A stretch of DNA of 64,000 nucleotides from Adiantum capillus-veneris (lineage: Eukaryota > Streptophyta > Polypodiopsida > Polypodiales > Pteridaceae), in the NCBI GenBank assembly GCA_014529385.2, contig CM043947.1, forward strand, positions 130,164,391-130,228,390, read 5' to 3'. Shown here piece after piece: positions 10,560 through 21,967 of this stretch (the stretch's first letter is position 1; each line of letters begins with the position of its first letter). The translations under genes and the position numbers were made by a program. The notes beneath the pieces were generated by a model. The model saw only the letters and a program-made list of their open reading frames with translations, was not told the DNA's origin and ran no database searches.

Positions 10560-11525
10560 CATGCTTTCACCCATAGAGAAGCTCCATGGTAAGGAAACGT
10601 GGAGAGATTGTCCATGGTTTTTAGACTATGCAGATGGCAAATTTTTTGAAGACGAAGTTGAAGCATACAATGGTAATTAATGTTTTTCTTGTTCGACTAA
10701 TGTGTTTGGTTTTCTATAGTGTCCTCACTGTTTTTGGACTTGCAACATTGCACAAGAAGGTTAAGGGTAAGGTCAAAAGCAAAAGTGTCACCATCAATCA
10801 ATCTCCCACTGATGTCATTTTTCCTAGAACGACCAAGGGATGTTGAATCCCAAAACCTATAGTGGATAGACCTAAATTAGATAAGAAGAGAGGATGACCA
10901 GTCATCAGCAATTTTTCAAAGTTCTCGGAGGAGTTTCAGAGTGAAATTAGCGAGGATGTAGGTGACGGGTTAGATTATGAGCAGGGTGATTCCGAACGTC
11001 ACTTGGAGTCACGGAGATCTAGTCCTTCCAAAGCTTCAAGATCCCGGGGTCCCGAGCAAACCATATGCATTGCTACTGGACAAAGTGAGGGCAGCCACCC
11101 AGTTTCTGTTCAGCCACTCAAACCACTTGCCTCCTTTCCACTAGATAAGAAATGCCACCATATGCATTGCTACTGGACAAAGCGAGGGCAGCCACCCAGT
11201 TTCTGTTCAGCCACTCAAACCACTTGCCTCCTAAAATAGATAAGAAGAGAGGATGACCAGTCATCATCAATTTTTCAAAGTTCTCGGAGGAGTTTCAGAG
11301 TGAAATTAGCGAGGATGTAGGTGACGGGTTAGATTATGAGCAGGGTGATTCCGAACGTCACTTGGAGTCATGTAGATCTAGTCCTTCCAAAGCTTCAAGA
11401 TCCCGGGGTCCCGAGCAAACCATATGCATTGCTACTGGACAAAGCGAGGGCAGCCACCCAGTTTCTATTCAGCCACTCAAACCACTTGCCTCCTTTCCAC
11501 TAGATAAGAAATGCCACCACAAATA
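10560..11525 (+). pseudogene. N-terminal part of methyltransferase-like transposon gene
   Basis: Broken frames on the plus strand read 'GKETWRDCPWFLDYADGKFF' near 10580-10650, then 'KKRG*PV' (an AT-hook-like core with CGA changed to TGA) and an acidic/Ser-rich segment ('SEEFQSEISEDVGDG', 'SSPSKASRS'). The last part is present twice because of a tandem duplication. The segment leads into the methyltransferase-like motifs at 11.8-12.7 kb and is probably the same gene. Many stops show a long-dead copy. A trace of the palindrome family (about 10505-10535) lies just upstream. Confidence 0.35.
10878..11525 (+). repeat. Tandem duplication of about 290 bp with partial third copy
   Basis: The block starting 'gataagaagagaggatgacc' occurs at 10878 and again at 11240, nearly identical over about 285 bp to 'ctagataagaaatgccacca'. 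Between the two is a partial copy of about 90 bp covering only the 'atgcattgctactggacaaa' to 'ccacttgcctcct' part. Few differences are visible (for example 'cggagat' against 'tgtagat'), so the event is recent relative to the decay of the gene. Confidence 0.9.
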
Positions 11526-11789
11526 AATTCTTTTTTTAATAAAAAATTTGTGGTACCTAGCATTTGATTATATTTTGCGTTTGACATAGTTTCAGGTCAC
11601 TATGACACAAAAATTATAAGTGTTGGGGTAGTCCCAATACATCTCGCAGTACTTGCTAATGTATACCATCTACGGAAGGCTCTCATGGATTCAAAAAACT
11701 CTTTTGGGTGAGTTTATGACACTTTGGCATCCAATTTCGATTTTGAACTAGATAAGCACTTACACAATCTTCTTTCATATGGTATTTTG

Positions 11790-12785
11790 TATTGCAAGAG
11801 CCTTTGAGTGATCCAATGTTTGAGTGGGTCTCTCTCACACTCTGACAAAACCGAGCGTGATCAGCGGCTTGGAGGGGTGCGACTTGTGTGGGCAGACCTT
11901 CCCACACATTGCAAACTTGATGTCGGCATTGATGGCATACCCCGACAGAATGCATTCACTGTTGAGCTCATTGCCAATGTGTTCATCTTGGCTGCAGTGT
12001 TTTTACTATCGGATGGCGCAGTAGTCATGGCGTACCGAGCAGACCACTTGGCACTCATCACCGAGGAGGCCCGCTTGCACGATTTTTGCCATCTTCACCC
12101 ATTTTTCTCCAAATGGTGTCACACACATACGCTGTGATAGACGATTTCACGGATCTAGTAAGCTCTCAATCATTTCTCCATGAATTTCATGGTTGGTAGA
12201 TATTGGTGTGTTTTTATATTGCAGGTCGAGACCTTACTGCAGGTCATGTTCACACGTAAAATTGAAGGCCTTCCAGTGATTCCACTATATGATCGTCAAG
12301 TAGGAGATGTGGCAGTTGACAAGGATGGATTTGAGTTTGATAGTGACATGATCCGAGAGCCACTGCGAGACTTTCCATGGATGCTAGATGCCCTTGAAGC
12401 ACCATTTTGACCTGGGGTGGAGAAGAGCGAGTTCTTTGCTTGATAAGTCAAGGAGGGCACTTTTATGCTCAATTTTTTCCATTGTACTAGTCCGCTAATG
12501 TGCCATTGAAATATCCGCTAATGTTTGTGTTATTGTAAATAGGTGGTTGTTGGGTACCTTCACAAAGGTTGGGGATGTAGTTTTGGATTGTCTTGGCAAG
12601 TTGTGGTGTCTTGGCAATGGAGTGCAAACATCTACAACAACATTGCATCAGCATTGATCAAGATAAGAAATTGTTTTTGGCACGTATTCAATCGCAACAA
12701 CGGCTTCCTAGTGGTCTAGGATCAACTCTTCATGTGGGCAAGGTATCACATAGAGCACAGTCACAGTCACCCCCGTCTCCTTTAT
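11790..12785 (+). pseudogene. DNA N-methyltransferase-like gene (decayed)
   Basis: Two blocks are in the order of a beta-class (motif IV before motif I) DNA adenine-N6/cytosine-N4 methyltransferase. Frame 11808-12137 has 'VRLVWADLPTHCKLDVG' then 'FTVELIANVFILAA' and 'LSDGAVVMAYRADHLAL'. This resembles the D-P-P-Y catalytic region (here DLPT) followed by a strand/helix pair. About 450 bases later, 'KVGDVVLDC' (12569-12594) leads, after a one-base frame change, into 'LASCGVLAMECKHLQQHCIS' and 'IDQDKKLFLARI'. This matches the S-adenosylmethionine-binding 'GD.VLD.F.G.G....A...L.R...GI..D' block. Segment 12180-12410 between them is unassigned. The catalytic Pro-Pro-Tyr is not intact and several frames are broken. 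Confidence 0.5.
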
Positions 12786-13377
12786 GACGTCAACAAGAGT
12801 CGGTTGTGCAATCTGCTCCTCCTCCGAGTAGACCTCTAGCTATAGTTCTAGGTCGGCTAAGCCATGGTCAATTGCTCTATCGTCCACTATTTCCCACACT
12901 ACCCATGGGGCCTTCACATGCACACGCCCCAGTAGTGCAACCCCCATAGGATTTGCGACCACCAAGAATCTAAATTCTGACTTGTATTGATTACTCCATA
13001 TGAACTTATTCTCTATGTAATGGCACACCAAAGCTTACTAGTTGGTCATACTATGTTTTAATTTTCGATGAGCACCGTGCTCTATGTGTTTTCCACTATG
13101 TTTCGGTTTTTTGTAACTAGGTTAAATTTTTGAAGGCAAGTCAATTGATGGTAGTTAACCTTTTAGTGAGTTTTTTTTCTTCATAATATTTTATGTGAAA
13201 ATATTACGGAGGACATGGTGTGAATGACCTTTGAAGTAAGGATAGCTAAAAGAACACTAGTTTCATTCATTCACAAGTTTCTCTAATTAAGTATCTATTT
13301 TCTAAAGTTATTCCTTTAGTTTTGTCTCATTCACATATTTACCCTTCCTAGGAAAAATCACAGACAACGCGATCAAC
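12786..13377. other. No gene seen (tail of decayed gene)
   Basis: AT-rich with scattered stops. A weak minus-strand frame at 12840-13031 has no recognisable feature. Confidence 0.4.
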
Positions 13378-13760
13378 GTGCTCAACCCCCCTCCCCCCCT
13401 CTCGCCCCATGTGGACCCCATCAACAATGTGCATGCCAATTACATTCTCAACAATGTATATGCTATCAATGTTGTATGCACATGTACACAACTACATGGA
13501 CGCTCTCCATACAGTCAACGAGGCCCACAAGATCCATATTCAACACCATGCAAGACCTTGATTTCAATGCACATCCAATCAAAGGAGATATCGAGCAAGT
13601 TTCCGCACTAGCCAACAATGCAAACATGATTTGGGGGGAACATGGTTTTTGAACCTCACAGGAGTGTGCATCCTTCGAACAACATGTGGAGGCTTGGGTA
13701 GAAGTCTGGATGGCATACATTGCTGCGCAAGGACAAGCCGATGGAGTCAACAACAACTAG
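13378..13760 (+). pseudogene. Unrecognised plus-strand coding remnant
   Basis: Frame 13378-13611 starts Pro-rich ('NPPPPLSPHVDPIN') and contains 'VHANYILNNVYAINVVC'. After a stop, another frame to about 13757 reads 'SFEQHVEAWVEVWMAYIAAQ', which looks amphipathic and protein-like. It follows the methyltransferase-like gene on the same strand and may be its C-terminus or a neighbouring transposon gene. No family recognised. Confidence 0.25.
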
Positions 13761-14245
13761 ATCTCACCTTTCCTAACTAATGTTAGAGAAATAATGCATT
13801 GACACTGTATTAGCATATTTTACTGTCCATATCTATTTTATTGTAGTTATTGTTTTAAGTTATGTACTTTAATATCTTAAAATATTAGTATGTGGTTTTG
13901 TTATTGCAGTCTTCAAATGTTGCTCACAATCAAATTTCATTATTATGGAGTGTTAACCGTTGAAATTGATTTGTTGCGAACATGTTTTGTGCATGTTTTA
14001 TTGTCCAGTTGATGGCTTATCATGTTGCACGGTGTATATCATGATGTTTGAAAAGAGTGTGTGCGCTTTGCTATGGGTATACTTTCCATGTTTGTATACA
14101 AATATGTATGTGTATCAGTGCATATGAGTGCACACAAGTGTGACAAAATAGAAGGACACTTATCATGTTGGTGGTTAAGCTTGTTGCCCAACATATATCA
14201 CAACATTTGAGAAGACTATGTGCTTGTATGAGTGCACATGAGAGA
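13761..14245. other. No gene seen
   Basis: AT-rich spacer, with several 'catatgagtgcaca'-like near-repeats leading into the GT microsatellite. Confidence 0.45.
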
Positions 14246-14247
14246 GG

Positions 14248-14248
<1 letters not shown>

Positions 14249-14301
<53 letters not shown>

Positions 14302-14302
14302 G
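14249..14302. repeat. (GT)n(GA)n microsatellite
   Basis: About 17 GT units run directly into about 10 GA units. Frames with His-Thr or Arg-Glu runs here are by-products. Confidence 0.95.
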
Positions 14303-14998
14303 CAGATGGTGATGGAGAAGGAGAAGCAGATTGATCAAGCGTTGTAGAAAACCATCTGAAGAGACCTTGGAGATGTATCCAACAAGGAGAGTTGAATTCA
14401 AGATAGGTTATTCAAGATTTTTTTGTTTTGTTTTAGGATTCGGGTAGGGCACTCCCGGCCACTCTCCTCATACACCAGAAAAGTGCACAAGAAGAACGAC
14501 GAGGACTATGCACCCAAAATCCTAAGGTAGACGCTTTTGTCACTAGTTTCTTCTGGACTATGAGAGGCCAGAATTATCTACACTCTTAGGGCCATGACCA
14601 TTCCCTTGAGAGACCCATTTTGCTAACTTGATATGGGTGTGACAGCGACCAAGTACCTCTGTTCAGAGGCCCAGGTACTGCGGGACTTGCTTCGGTCTTC
14701 CCTTGGAGTTGCCTCCTCCAGGTAACTTATCACTCACCTCACTAAACTGCCTTTGTAACCCGAGTTTTTCCCCTAGGAAATGCCATACCCGCTTGGAAGG
14801 GCGTCAACTCACAAGTGGCATCTGCTGAGGTTGGTGGTGTCTCCCTTTTGCACCTCCTAACCCCTTTTAGGTGAAGTTGACCCCCCCAGGGGGGAAAGGC
14901 ACTTGGACGCTCTTGTAGCTCATCTGACTTTGCTTGGGAAGAATTACGTCATTTCCCCCGGAAGGGATCGGATTCATAATAACCTAGGAAGGGGAGCA
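14303..14998. other. Likely 3' flank of the LINE; no gene seen
   Basis: G/C-richer than the AT-rich spacer before it and similar in composition to the LINE that starts at 15 kb. It contains a T-rich run ('tttttttgttttgtttt' near 14419), which on the minus strand would be an A-rich tail. This may mark the 3' end of the LINE, but no target duplication was established. Confidence 0.35.
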
Positions 14999-15764
14999 TT
15001 ATCTCCCCATCCGCCTATGCAGAGAACCCAAGTACCAGGGTACAACCTCATCGAGGAACTTTGCCACAGACACGTGCCCTGCAGTTCCATCCCTCGAGTG
15101 CAGATCACAGTGTACCCAAAAGGGCATCCGCAAGGAGGATAACGGTCCTTTCTTCAGGGTCCAATGAAGGGTTGATAGCGTTGAAGGTGGAGTTGAATCC
15201 ATTTAGCCAGTGCCCCCTAGAATCATCAACCATCGAACAGTTCATCAGCAAATGCGAAAGGGACCGACCCTCTCACTGGGAGCACAAGGCAAATGTTGTG
15301 TCCGTGCATATAACTATCAGCTAGTTTGAGCCCAACTACTCTCATGAGAGCCAACATTCTCTCCTCCTTCCTATTCACTATAGTGCTCCTATTGAGCTGC
15401 AGCAAGTATCCACAAGTTTGTTCAAAGCCGGCCTCCTTATAGGTCTCCAACGCCAGGCACGAATGCCTCTCGTCCCACTTGTCCCATGCGTGGAAGCAAA
15501 CTGAGCTAAAGTCAGCCACACTGGGATATACTTATTCATCCAATTCTGGGTTCTTGTCGTCCAAGTCCACTTCTTGAATGGTTGGTTCTCAGGCTTCTTG
15601 TTTACCAAGGAGCCTATCCAGGAAGATGAAACCGAGTCGTACTTGTCAAAAGCCCTTGCTCGTTGTTCCCCACAAAAGGCAGTTACGGGTGGGATGTTAA
15701 ACTCGTGGTGGTGAAGAGTTTTTGTCCCTACAGAGGTTGACCTTGCTCCCTTTCTGAGTAACAT
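14999..15764 (-). pseudogene. LINE ORF2, C-terminal region
   Basis: The minus frames 15764-15378, 15519-15226 and 15202-14999 overlap by frameshift and continue from the reverse transcriptase. They contain 'AFDKYDSVSSSWIGSLVNKK', 'CFHAWDKWDERHSCLALE' and 'EAGFEQTCGYLLQLNRSTIV'. A 'C......H..C.LE.YKEA.FEQ' arrangement is the sort of Cys/His-rich tail found at the end of plant LINE ORF2. The three frames show at least two indels, so the element is inactive. Confidence 0.55.
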
Positions 15765-17388
15765 TCACATCCCGGTGGTGACGAGGTGCTGCACAGAGTG
15801 AAGGACACGTTGTTCGTAGGCCCCCATAATTTCCGCGCCATAGCAATTACTCGCACGCCTTAAAAACGGACAATTGAGACCATATAGGGATGGCTCGGTT
15901 TTCCAGCAAGTGCTGACATGCGAATAGGATTTTCCTCCCCTTGTCCGCTTGTTCTTTGACAATGCATTCAATGGAAAAGAGGAAAAGACCGAGTCTACAT
16001 CGATGCCAAGGTAGTTGTACGTTTCACCCACTGCAACCATCTCACCACCCAGAAGAAAGATCCTCATAGAGAGATCTTGCAGGTCTCTGTGGAACACCAT
16101 GACCATGCATTTTTCAATTCCAAAGGTCATGCCCCAGGTCTTTGCCCATTCACTTACCTTGTCAAGGCTCATTTGTAGGCTTTCAGGAGAGTCAGCAAGT
16201 AGAACCAGGTCGTTGGCAAAAAGGAGTCCTTTAATTCTCTTGAGGAGATTAGGTACTTCCAGGCCCCATATTTCCCCATCTTCATCTAGAATATCGTTAA
16301 TATATATATTGGATAGATAGGGTGATCTCAGGCATCCTTGGCGGGCTCCCGCTGCACCGGAATCAAATTCAATAGTTGTTCCATGTGTCGGACTTTAACA
16401 GAGGTGGACCTGTAGAGTGCTTGGAAAAATCTAAGTGCTCGACCTTGCAGGCCAGCTGCTGCGAGCTTTAGGAACAACGCCTTGTGCGGTATTGTGTCAT
16501 ATGCCTTCTTGAAATCAATGTAGGCCGCTTAAGTTGGTTTCCCATCCTTATGACGGAGTTTCACGATCTCCTTCAGGCATGCAACTTGCCTATGCATTCC
16601 TCATTAGTACGAAATCCTGCTTGGCTGGGATTGAAGAAGTTCCTCTTTTCAAGTATTTTCGTGATCCGCCTAATCATGACCGTAGTGAGGATTTGTATGG
16701 CAATGGATATTTACGCGATCCCATGATAGTTATCAGTGTTGGTCAAATCACACTTCTTGGGGATTGACACAATCACTGCGTCGCTAGCACCGGCTGGGAT
16801 ATCTCCAGTGTCATAAATACCCTCGATCATGTGCAAGTATGCCTTGCCCATTTCCATTTGTGGATTACACAGATCCAATCTTAGCCCCTTATCCTTCACA
16901 AGCAGCTTAAAGAATTCGGGTGGTAAACCATCTCCACCCGTTGCCTTGTGCCTCTTCAATCGTCGGCAGGCCTCTCATACTTCGTACCAGTTCAACGGGT
17001 CACATACCTCAGGCATACCAAGCCAAATGCGCATGTGTTTGTCATACCATGCAAGCAAATCCTTGTTGGTACCATCTATATTGGAAAATACCTTTGAGTA
17101 GCGACCCTCCCATACTTGTAATTGCCTCTCTGTTTCCGTCAATAACTCCCCATTTGCGTTCAAAGGTTGATTGGCAATCGTTCCTTGCCCCTTCCCAACT
17201 ATTTTCTTGAGGTGGGTAAAGAATTTCTTCATTTGACCCTCCCTCGAGAGCTCATTCCCTTTTTCCATGAAGCACTCAAAGGATCTTTTATTACTGTCTC
17301 GGACAGTGACCTTCGCACGAAGTGCTATTGCCTTGTACTCTCTAACCGCTTGCCAGCTAGACCTAGTGTTCGTAGATTTGTTCCTCAC
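15765..17388 (-). pseudogene. LINE reverse transcriptase
   Basis: Minus frames run 17388-16975, 16959-16711, a broken stretch, then 16172-15765. Typical non-LTR reverse transcriptase features appear in order: 'KATGGDGLPPEFFK' (the 'G.DG...E.F K' box), 'VIVSIPKKCDLTNTDNYHGI' ('IPK...NYR.I' box), and 'FANDLVLLADSPE' at about 16225-16187, the catalytic F-A-D-D box with Asn in place of the first Asp. Then 'WAKTWGMTFGIEKCMVMVF' gives the thumb start ('W....G...N..K...M.F'). The region 16.2-16.7 kb carries several frameshifts. The Asp-to-Asn change would itself abolish activity. Confidence 0.8.
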
Positions 17389-17424
17389 CTTATCCCAAGA
17401 TTTTTGGCGTGCATTAATGAGTCT

Positions 17425-18551
17425 TCAAGCCCAAGGTTCCAATCGACAACCTGACCTTGGCCTCGGCTGGGGCTTCGTGGCAAGAGCTCCAGCCTCTTTG
17501 GCTATGGTTGTAGCAACGGAAACAAACTTGTCATAGCACTGTTGGGGCGCACATCCGTCCTCATGTGCAAGGTGAAGCAAGGTGTTCTCTTCCATTTTGC
17601 ATGAATCCAATTTTCGTACGGAAAGCATAGTAGCTTTGGCTGCTACCCCCGAATCCACACAGTGTAGGTGGCACACTAGTGGCCAATGATCTGACAAGTC
17701 TATCCCCCTCTGTACTGAATTGTTGAGAACTTGTCTCGTGGCAGACTCATTCACAATAAAGTGATCGATGTTCGACTTCCCCTCCCCCCACCTGGAATGG
17801 TACGTGAGGTTCGAGCCTCAAACCTTTAAACTCTCGAATCCTCTTCCGCATCTCAGTAGCCACTTCTTCAGTGCCCCCGTCTTCATGTTGAAGTCACCTC
17901 CAACAATTACTGGTAGGTTTTTGTTCGAGATGGACCCCAATGTTTGAGTGAGGGTCTTCAAGCATTTGTCTTGGCTTCGCCCAACTGGCATTGCGGAATG
18001 TACACATTTCCATGTATGCAAGCCCCTGAACCTTTGGGGAAAAATTGTATGAAAATTTGATTCGGGGAAGAGAAATTGAGCTCAAAGGGTCTGAGCTCAT
18101 TCGCGACCAGAGACACCATTCCACGTTCTCCTGGTTTTGCGGTGCCTAGGGCATTAAAGACCACATGTCCAAGGAGTCTAAGAGGCCAACATCCTTGAAA
18201 CATTCGGGTCTCTTGCACCTCGACAATGTTCCATTTTTCGGTTCCCATCAACGAGCCAAGCTCGCTCCTTTTGTGTGTGAGTCCGTTAACGTTGAAGGTA
18301 ATTACCTTAACGTGGTTGATGGACTGCTCCCTGGCGGTGGAGGTGGAACTTGGTCTACACGCTCGGTTTTGGTACGGTCTCGACAGTCTGCATCTCCATC
18401 TATTGAAGCGTTGTTCTACACCTAGCTTATCTATGAGCGCTTCAGTTGCACTAAGAGAGTGGGTATAGAGATCAAAGCGTACACTCCTACACTGCAAGCT
18501 GGTAACTTTACTAACTTCGATTACACTAGCTCCTACTCTCGCAATCTCCAA
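17425..18551 (-). pseudogene. LINE APE-type endonuclease
   Basis: The N-terminal endonuclease of a non-LTR retrotransposon, which nicks target DNA to prime reverse transcription. 'VKVITFNVNGLTHKRSEL' (the 'N.NGL' box), 'NIVEVQETRM' (catalytic Glu), 'PVIVGGDFNM' (the 'GDFN' box) and 'IDLSDHWPLVCHL' (the terminal 'SDH' box) occur in the expected order over frames 18551-17958, 18021-17818 and 17754-17425. Frameshifts near 17960-18020 and 17760-17820 separate them. The residues before 'VKVITF' are low-similarity. No ORF1 is visible upstream, so the element is probably 5'-truncated or ORF1 is lost. Confidence 0.8.
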
Positions 18552-18599
18552 TTGCCTCCAAAAGCTTCAGACGCTATGGTTGTTCGCTCCCCAAACACA

Positions 18600-19110
18600 T
18601 GCTAAACCGAATTCACCAAAGGCTACTCCACCTTTCAATGTCGCCAGTGTCAGACGTGTCATGCACATTCTTTCCATCCATCTGATGTCACTGGCAAGGG
18701 CCCCACGGGGTGGTCTATCCACCCCAAGCGTGGGGGGTCCAATCCTCCCACTCGAGGCAGCCTCAACGGAGGCTAAGGTAAAATCCCCCACCCCACGTAG
18801 TGGTTCAATCCCCATGCTTGAGGTGCTTCGCAAGGTAAAGTCCCCCACCCCGCGGGGTGGTCTATCCACCCCAAATATATAGGGTCCAATCCCTCTACTT
18901 GAGGTGCTTCGCAAGGTAACATCCACCTCACCTGATTGTCCCCGGGGTTTGTGCCTCCCGAGTACCCTACCTGATTGTCCCCGGGGTTCCTGCCTCTGGA
19001 GAGTACCCTACATGATTGCCTCTAGGGGTCGTTCCTCCCAGTAGGTATTCTCCATTCTTGCCTCTGAGGTTCGTTCCTCCCAGTAGGGATATGCAATGTG
19101 GTCATAACCT
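18600..19110. repeat. GC-rich tandem repeats
   Basis: Two repeat kinds follow each other. At about 18690-18930, units of about 75-85 bp contain 'ggtggtctatccacccc', 'cttgaggtgcttcgcaagg' and 'aatccc'. At about 18930-19090, units of about 50-55 bp contain 'cctgattgtccccggggtt' and 'gcctcc'. The plus and minus frames across them (for example 18567-18926) are repeat translations. Several units contain short inverted repeats such as 'ccccgcggggtgg'. Confidence 0.8.
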
Positions 19111-19753
19111 TCAATGGACACAAGTCCGTCATAGCTTTGGAAAAAGCTATTTTGAGAGTATTTGATAGCCTTGAGAATATAGATAGCCTTGAGAATATAA
19201 ATAGTTTTGAGAATATTTGAGAAATTTGGAGATTTGAAGAATGAGCGCTAGAAAGCTAGAGTGTTAATGTATAAAATTGTGTTTTTCATAAAGGGTCCCC
19301 TATATACTCTCTCCCGTGGGGGCTAGGAGAGAGACCACTTGCTTCCCATCCCCTTGTGGTGCAGGGCTCCAATTATTTCCCCTCATCCCCCTATATGGTC
19401 GGCAAAGGGGAGGTTTACACGACATACCCCACTTCTGCAATTTGAAAAGTGAAGCTTGGATCTCACCATGGAGTGAGTCCTTTTACTTTTTATGGTTCAC
19501 GATACACACCCTTTTGCACTCAATTGGGGGGTACTGCTCGAGACTCATCCCTACACAGCTCGAGGGGAGCCGCCACTCCTTTCTCCCCCCTCGTGGCCCT
19601 AAGGGGGAGCGCCTCTGACTCAGGTATGGGGGGAGACGGGTTTTTACACCCCCTCCCAAGCACCCCATAGGATGGTCCCAAGATGTCCAAAACCCTCCCC
19701 TACGGGGCTCTTTGCCAACTTCAGGAGAGTGAGTTGCCCCACCCTCCTGAAGT
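19111..19753. other. No gene seen
   Basis: Includes a small repeat 'gatagccttgagaatata' (about 19164-19215) and C-rich sequence. The open frames at 19316-19670 are short and featureless. Confidence 0.4.
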
Positions 19754-20095
19754 CCTCAAGAGACTTACCTTTAGCCCAGGCACAAGGCGTAATGCGTTCA
19801 ATACCCATAGGAGAAACTTTGGGTGTAATGCGTTCAAAAGCCACAAGGGGTGAGTTGTCTCATCTTCTCGGAAGTTAAATCTTCAATGGTTGGGTACCGC
19901 CCCATCCGCTGGAAGATCCCAAAGAGACTTACCTTTAGCCCAGGCACAAGGTGCAATGGGTTCAATACCCTCAGGACAAACTTCGGGTGTAATGCGTTCA
20001 ACAGCCACAAGGGATGAGTTGCCTCATCTACTTGAAAGTTAAATCTTCAAGGGTTGGGTACCACCCCATCCACTAGAAGATCCCAAAGAGGCAAT
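19754..20095. repeat. About 163-bp tandem duplication
   Basis: 'gagacttacctttagcccag' starts at about 19761 and again at about 19924, and the following 160 bp match closely: 'aatgcgttcaatacc', 'acttcgggtgtaatgcg', 'gttgggtaccgccccatccg'. Two units are complete. Confidence 0.85.
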
Positions 20096-20272
20096 GAGTT
20101 CTTAGTTAGAATCCAGTCCCACCACGTGAAGGCAACTCTGCGTAGGGATCGTTATTCAAGATGGAAATACCTTAAACCCATCTACCAAGCTTGGGTGGTA
20201 GAATGGTTGAACCATTTATTCCTTTTTTTCAACACACATACAACCATCGGCAAAGTGCACACACACCTCTAT

Positions 20273-20386
<114 letters not shown>

Positions 20387-20574
20387 AGTGACCGACGGAG
20401 GATCAAGAGAGAGAATAAAGTTGAGAAGATAGAAAAAAGATCTTTTTGAAATCTACTCATCGGATTCCAAAAAGCGCTCGTCGAAAAAATGCTCGCGACA
20501 AAATTACGTCCAATGCAAAGTATGTTACAAGTGGATGTATCTCTTTCATGCTTATGTATGGTTTTCAATCTAGA

Positions 20575-21186
20575 TCATTAGTCATAGTGGGATTGGCAAC
20601 TGAAATTTTCAGCAGGTCAAGGACTTTCTCCAAGATCATATGGATATGCTAAAACTTGCTCATCAAAATGTTCGACAAGCACAGGATAGATCTAAAACGT
20701 ACACTAATGAGAAACGCCGATAAGTAACCTTCTCAAAATGAGAAGAGGTTCTTTTACATGTGCCAGAACACTTAGAAAATTTGAAAACCAGATCAAAACC
20801 TAAATTATCTCCAAGATACTATGGGCCTTTTAAGATACTCAAGCAAGTGGGAGATATGGCTTATAAACTTTCATTACCAGCATACTCCCGTATTCATCTG
20901 GTTTTTCATGTAAATCGTTTACATAACACTTGCATAAGGACAACAATGTCATTGACCATCAAATTTTGGTTAATTTCATTGAACCTCCAACCGAGTCGCA
21001 TGAACCTAAGTGCATTTTAGACTAACATGATTTACGTCCTCATCATCATGTGCGTCGTCAAGCATTAGTCAAGTGGAAAGACCGGTGAGCTGAAGAAGGT
21101 TCCACTTGGGAAAACATTAGTGTTCTTATAAAGAAAATTTTCACTTTTGTTTTCAAGGAAGAAAACACTTCTACAAGGGAGGCGTA
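20575..21186 (+). pseudogene. Ty3/gypsy integrase C-terminus with chromodomain-like end
   Basis: 'HQNVRQAQDRSKTYTNEKRR', then '[20 protein letters not shown]' and '[17 protein letters not shown]' form the GPY/F module at the end of chromovirus integrases. After frame changes, 'QALVKWKDR' and 'EGSTWENI' resemble the core of the C-terminal chromodomain ('LVKWKG.....TWE'). The rest of the pol gene is absent upstream: the repeats at 18.6-20.4 kb lie there instead. At least four stops or frameshifts interrupt it. This is a truncated fragment on the plus strand. Confidence 0.75.
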
Positions 21187-21967
21187 GTATTTTGACCTAG
21201 TTGTTTTCGACCCAGCATGCACCTAAATGCTTATCAATGATGCCCCAATACCCCGCCTATGCTTAGTTTTTTATTTTGAAGTGTAAATTCCTACTTATGA
21301 TGAAATTAGGCCGTGGGTCGGCGACGTTAAAAGCTATGAAATACTGTGATGCGTTTACGTCAATGCGTAGAGCTCTTACCTGCGGTTGCAATGCAACAAA
21401 CACGACTGCAATGTGACAATCGGGGAGGGAGTAGGAAGCGTGAGAAGGAGAGAAGTGAGCGCCGTTAGCTCACGCTATGTATTTCATTATCCAAAACTTA
21501 GAAAAAACTGACAAAAATTGGCTTTTAAGATTTAGCCAAGGTTTTTGGTGGTCAGAACTAATAATCTGGGAGCGCTCTAACTAAAGATGGGTAATGGAAA
21601 GTTGATACAATCTGGAAGTTTGCAGCCCCGGCTCATCAATTACAAGGTTTATCCAAAAAATAGGAGTTACAATATTCTCGATTTATCAAAAATATCAAGT
21701 GTTTTTACATGGGAGCTCCAAAAAATGGTATCCGTATTAGCTTGCTGCTAACATTCTCCCCTCCTTGCTTGTGTCGTCCCTTGACATAGCTTTATGGGAT
21801 GAAGTAGTCTTCAGGTTGACGGAGCTTTATGGGTTGAAGTAGTCTTCAGGTTGGCTGGCGAGGCGGTCTTTAAGCACATTTAGTGCCTTTTGGTATTTGA
21901 TTTTCCTCTCTTTATCTAACACTTGCAAGAGCTGCATAGTGACTCTGTTTTTCAGCTGCACCATTCA
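21187..21967. other. Possible LTR-like or 3' region after gypsy fragment
   Basis: 'caagggaggcgtagtatttt' looks like a polypurine tract at the end of the pol fragment. The next bases (21192-21236, 'tttgacctagttgttttcga...') match 28135-28177 on the same strand. If this is the start of an LTR, its other end was not recognised. No gene. Confidence 0.35.

Noticed and set aside
1-13760. Whole 0-14 kb region as one giant transposon (transposase, FCP1-like, methyltransferase)
   Set aside because: Attractive because the palindrome family recurs to 10.5 kb, but no terminal repeats or target duplication were found, so it is not asserted.
18567-18926. 119-codon minus-strand frame with repeated 'TLRSTSS'
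   Set aside because: Lies wholly in GC-rich tandem repeats.
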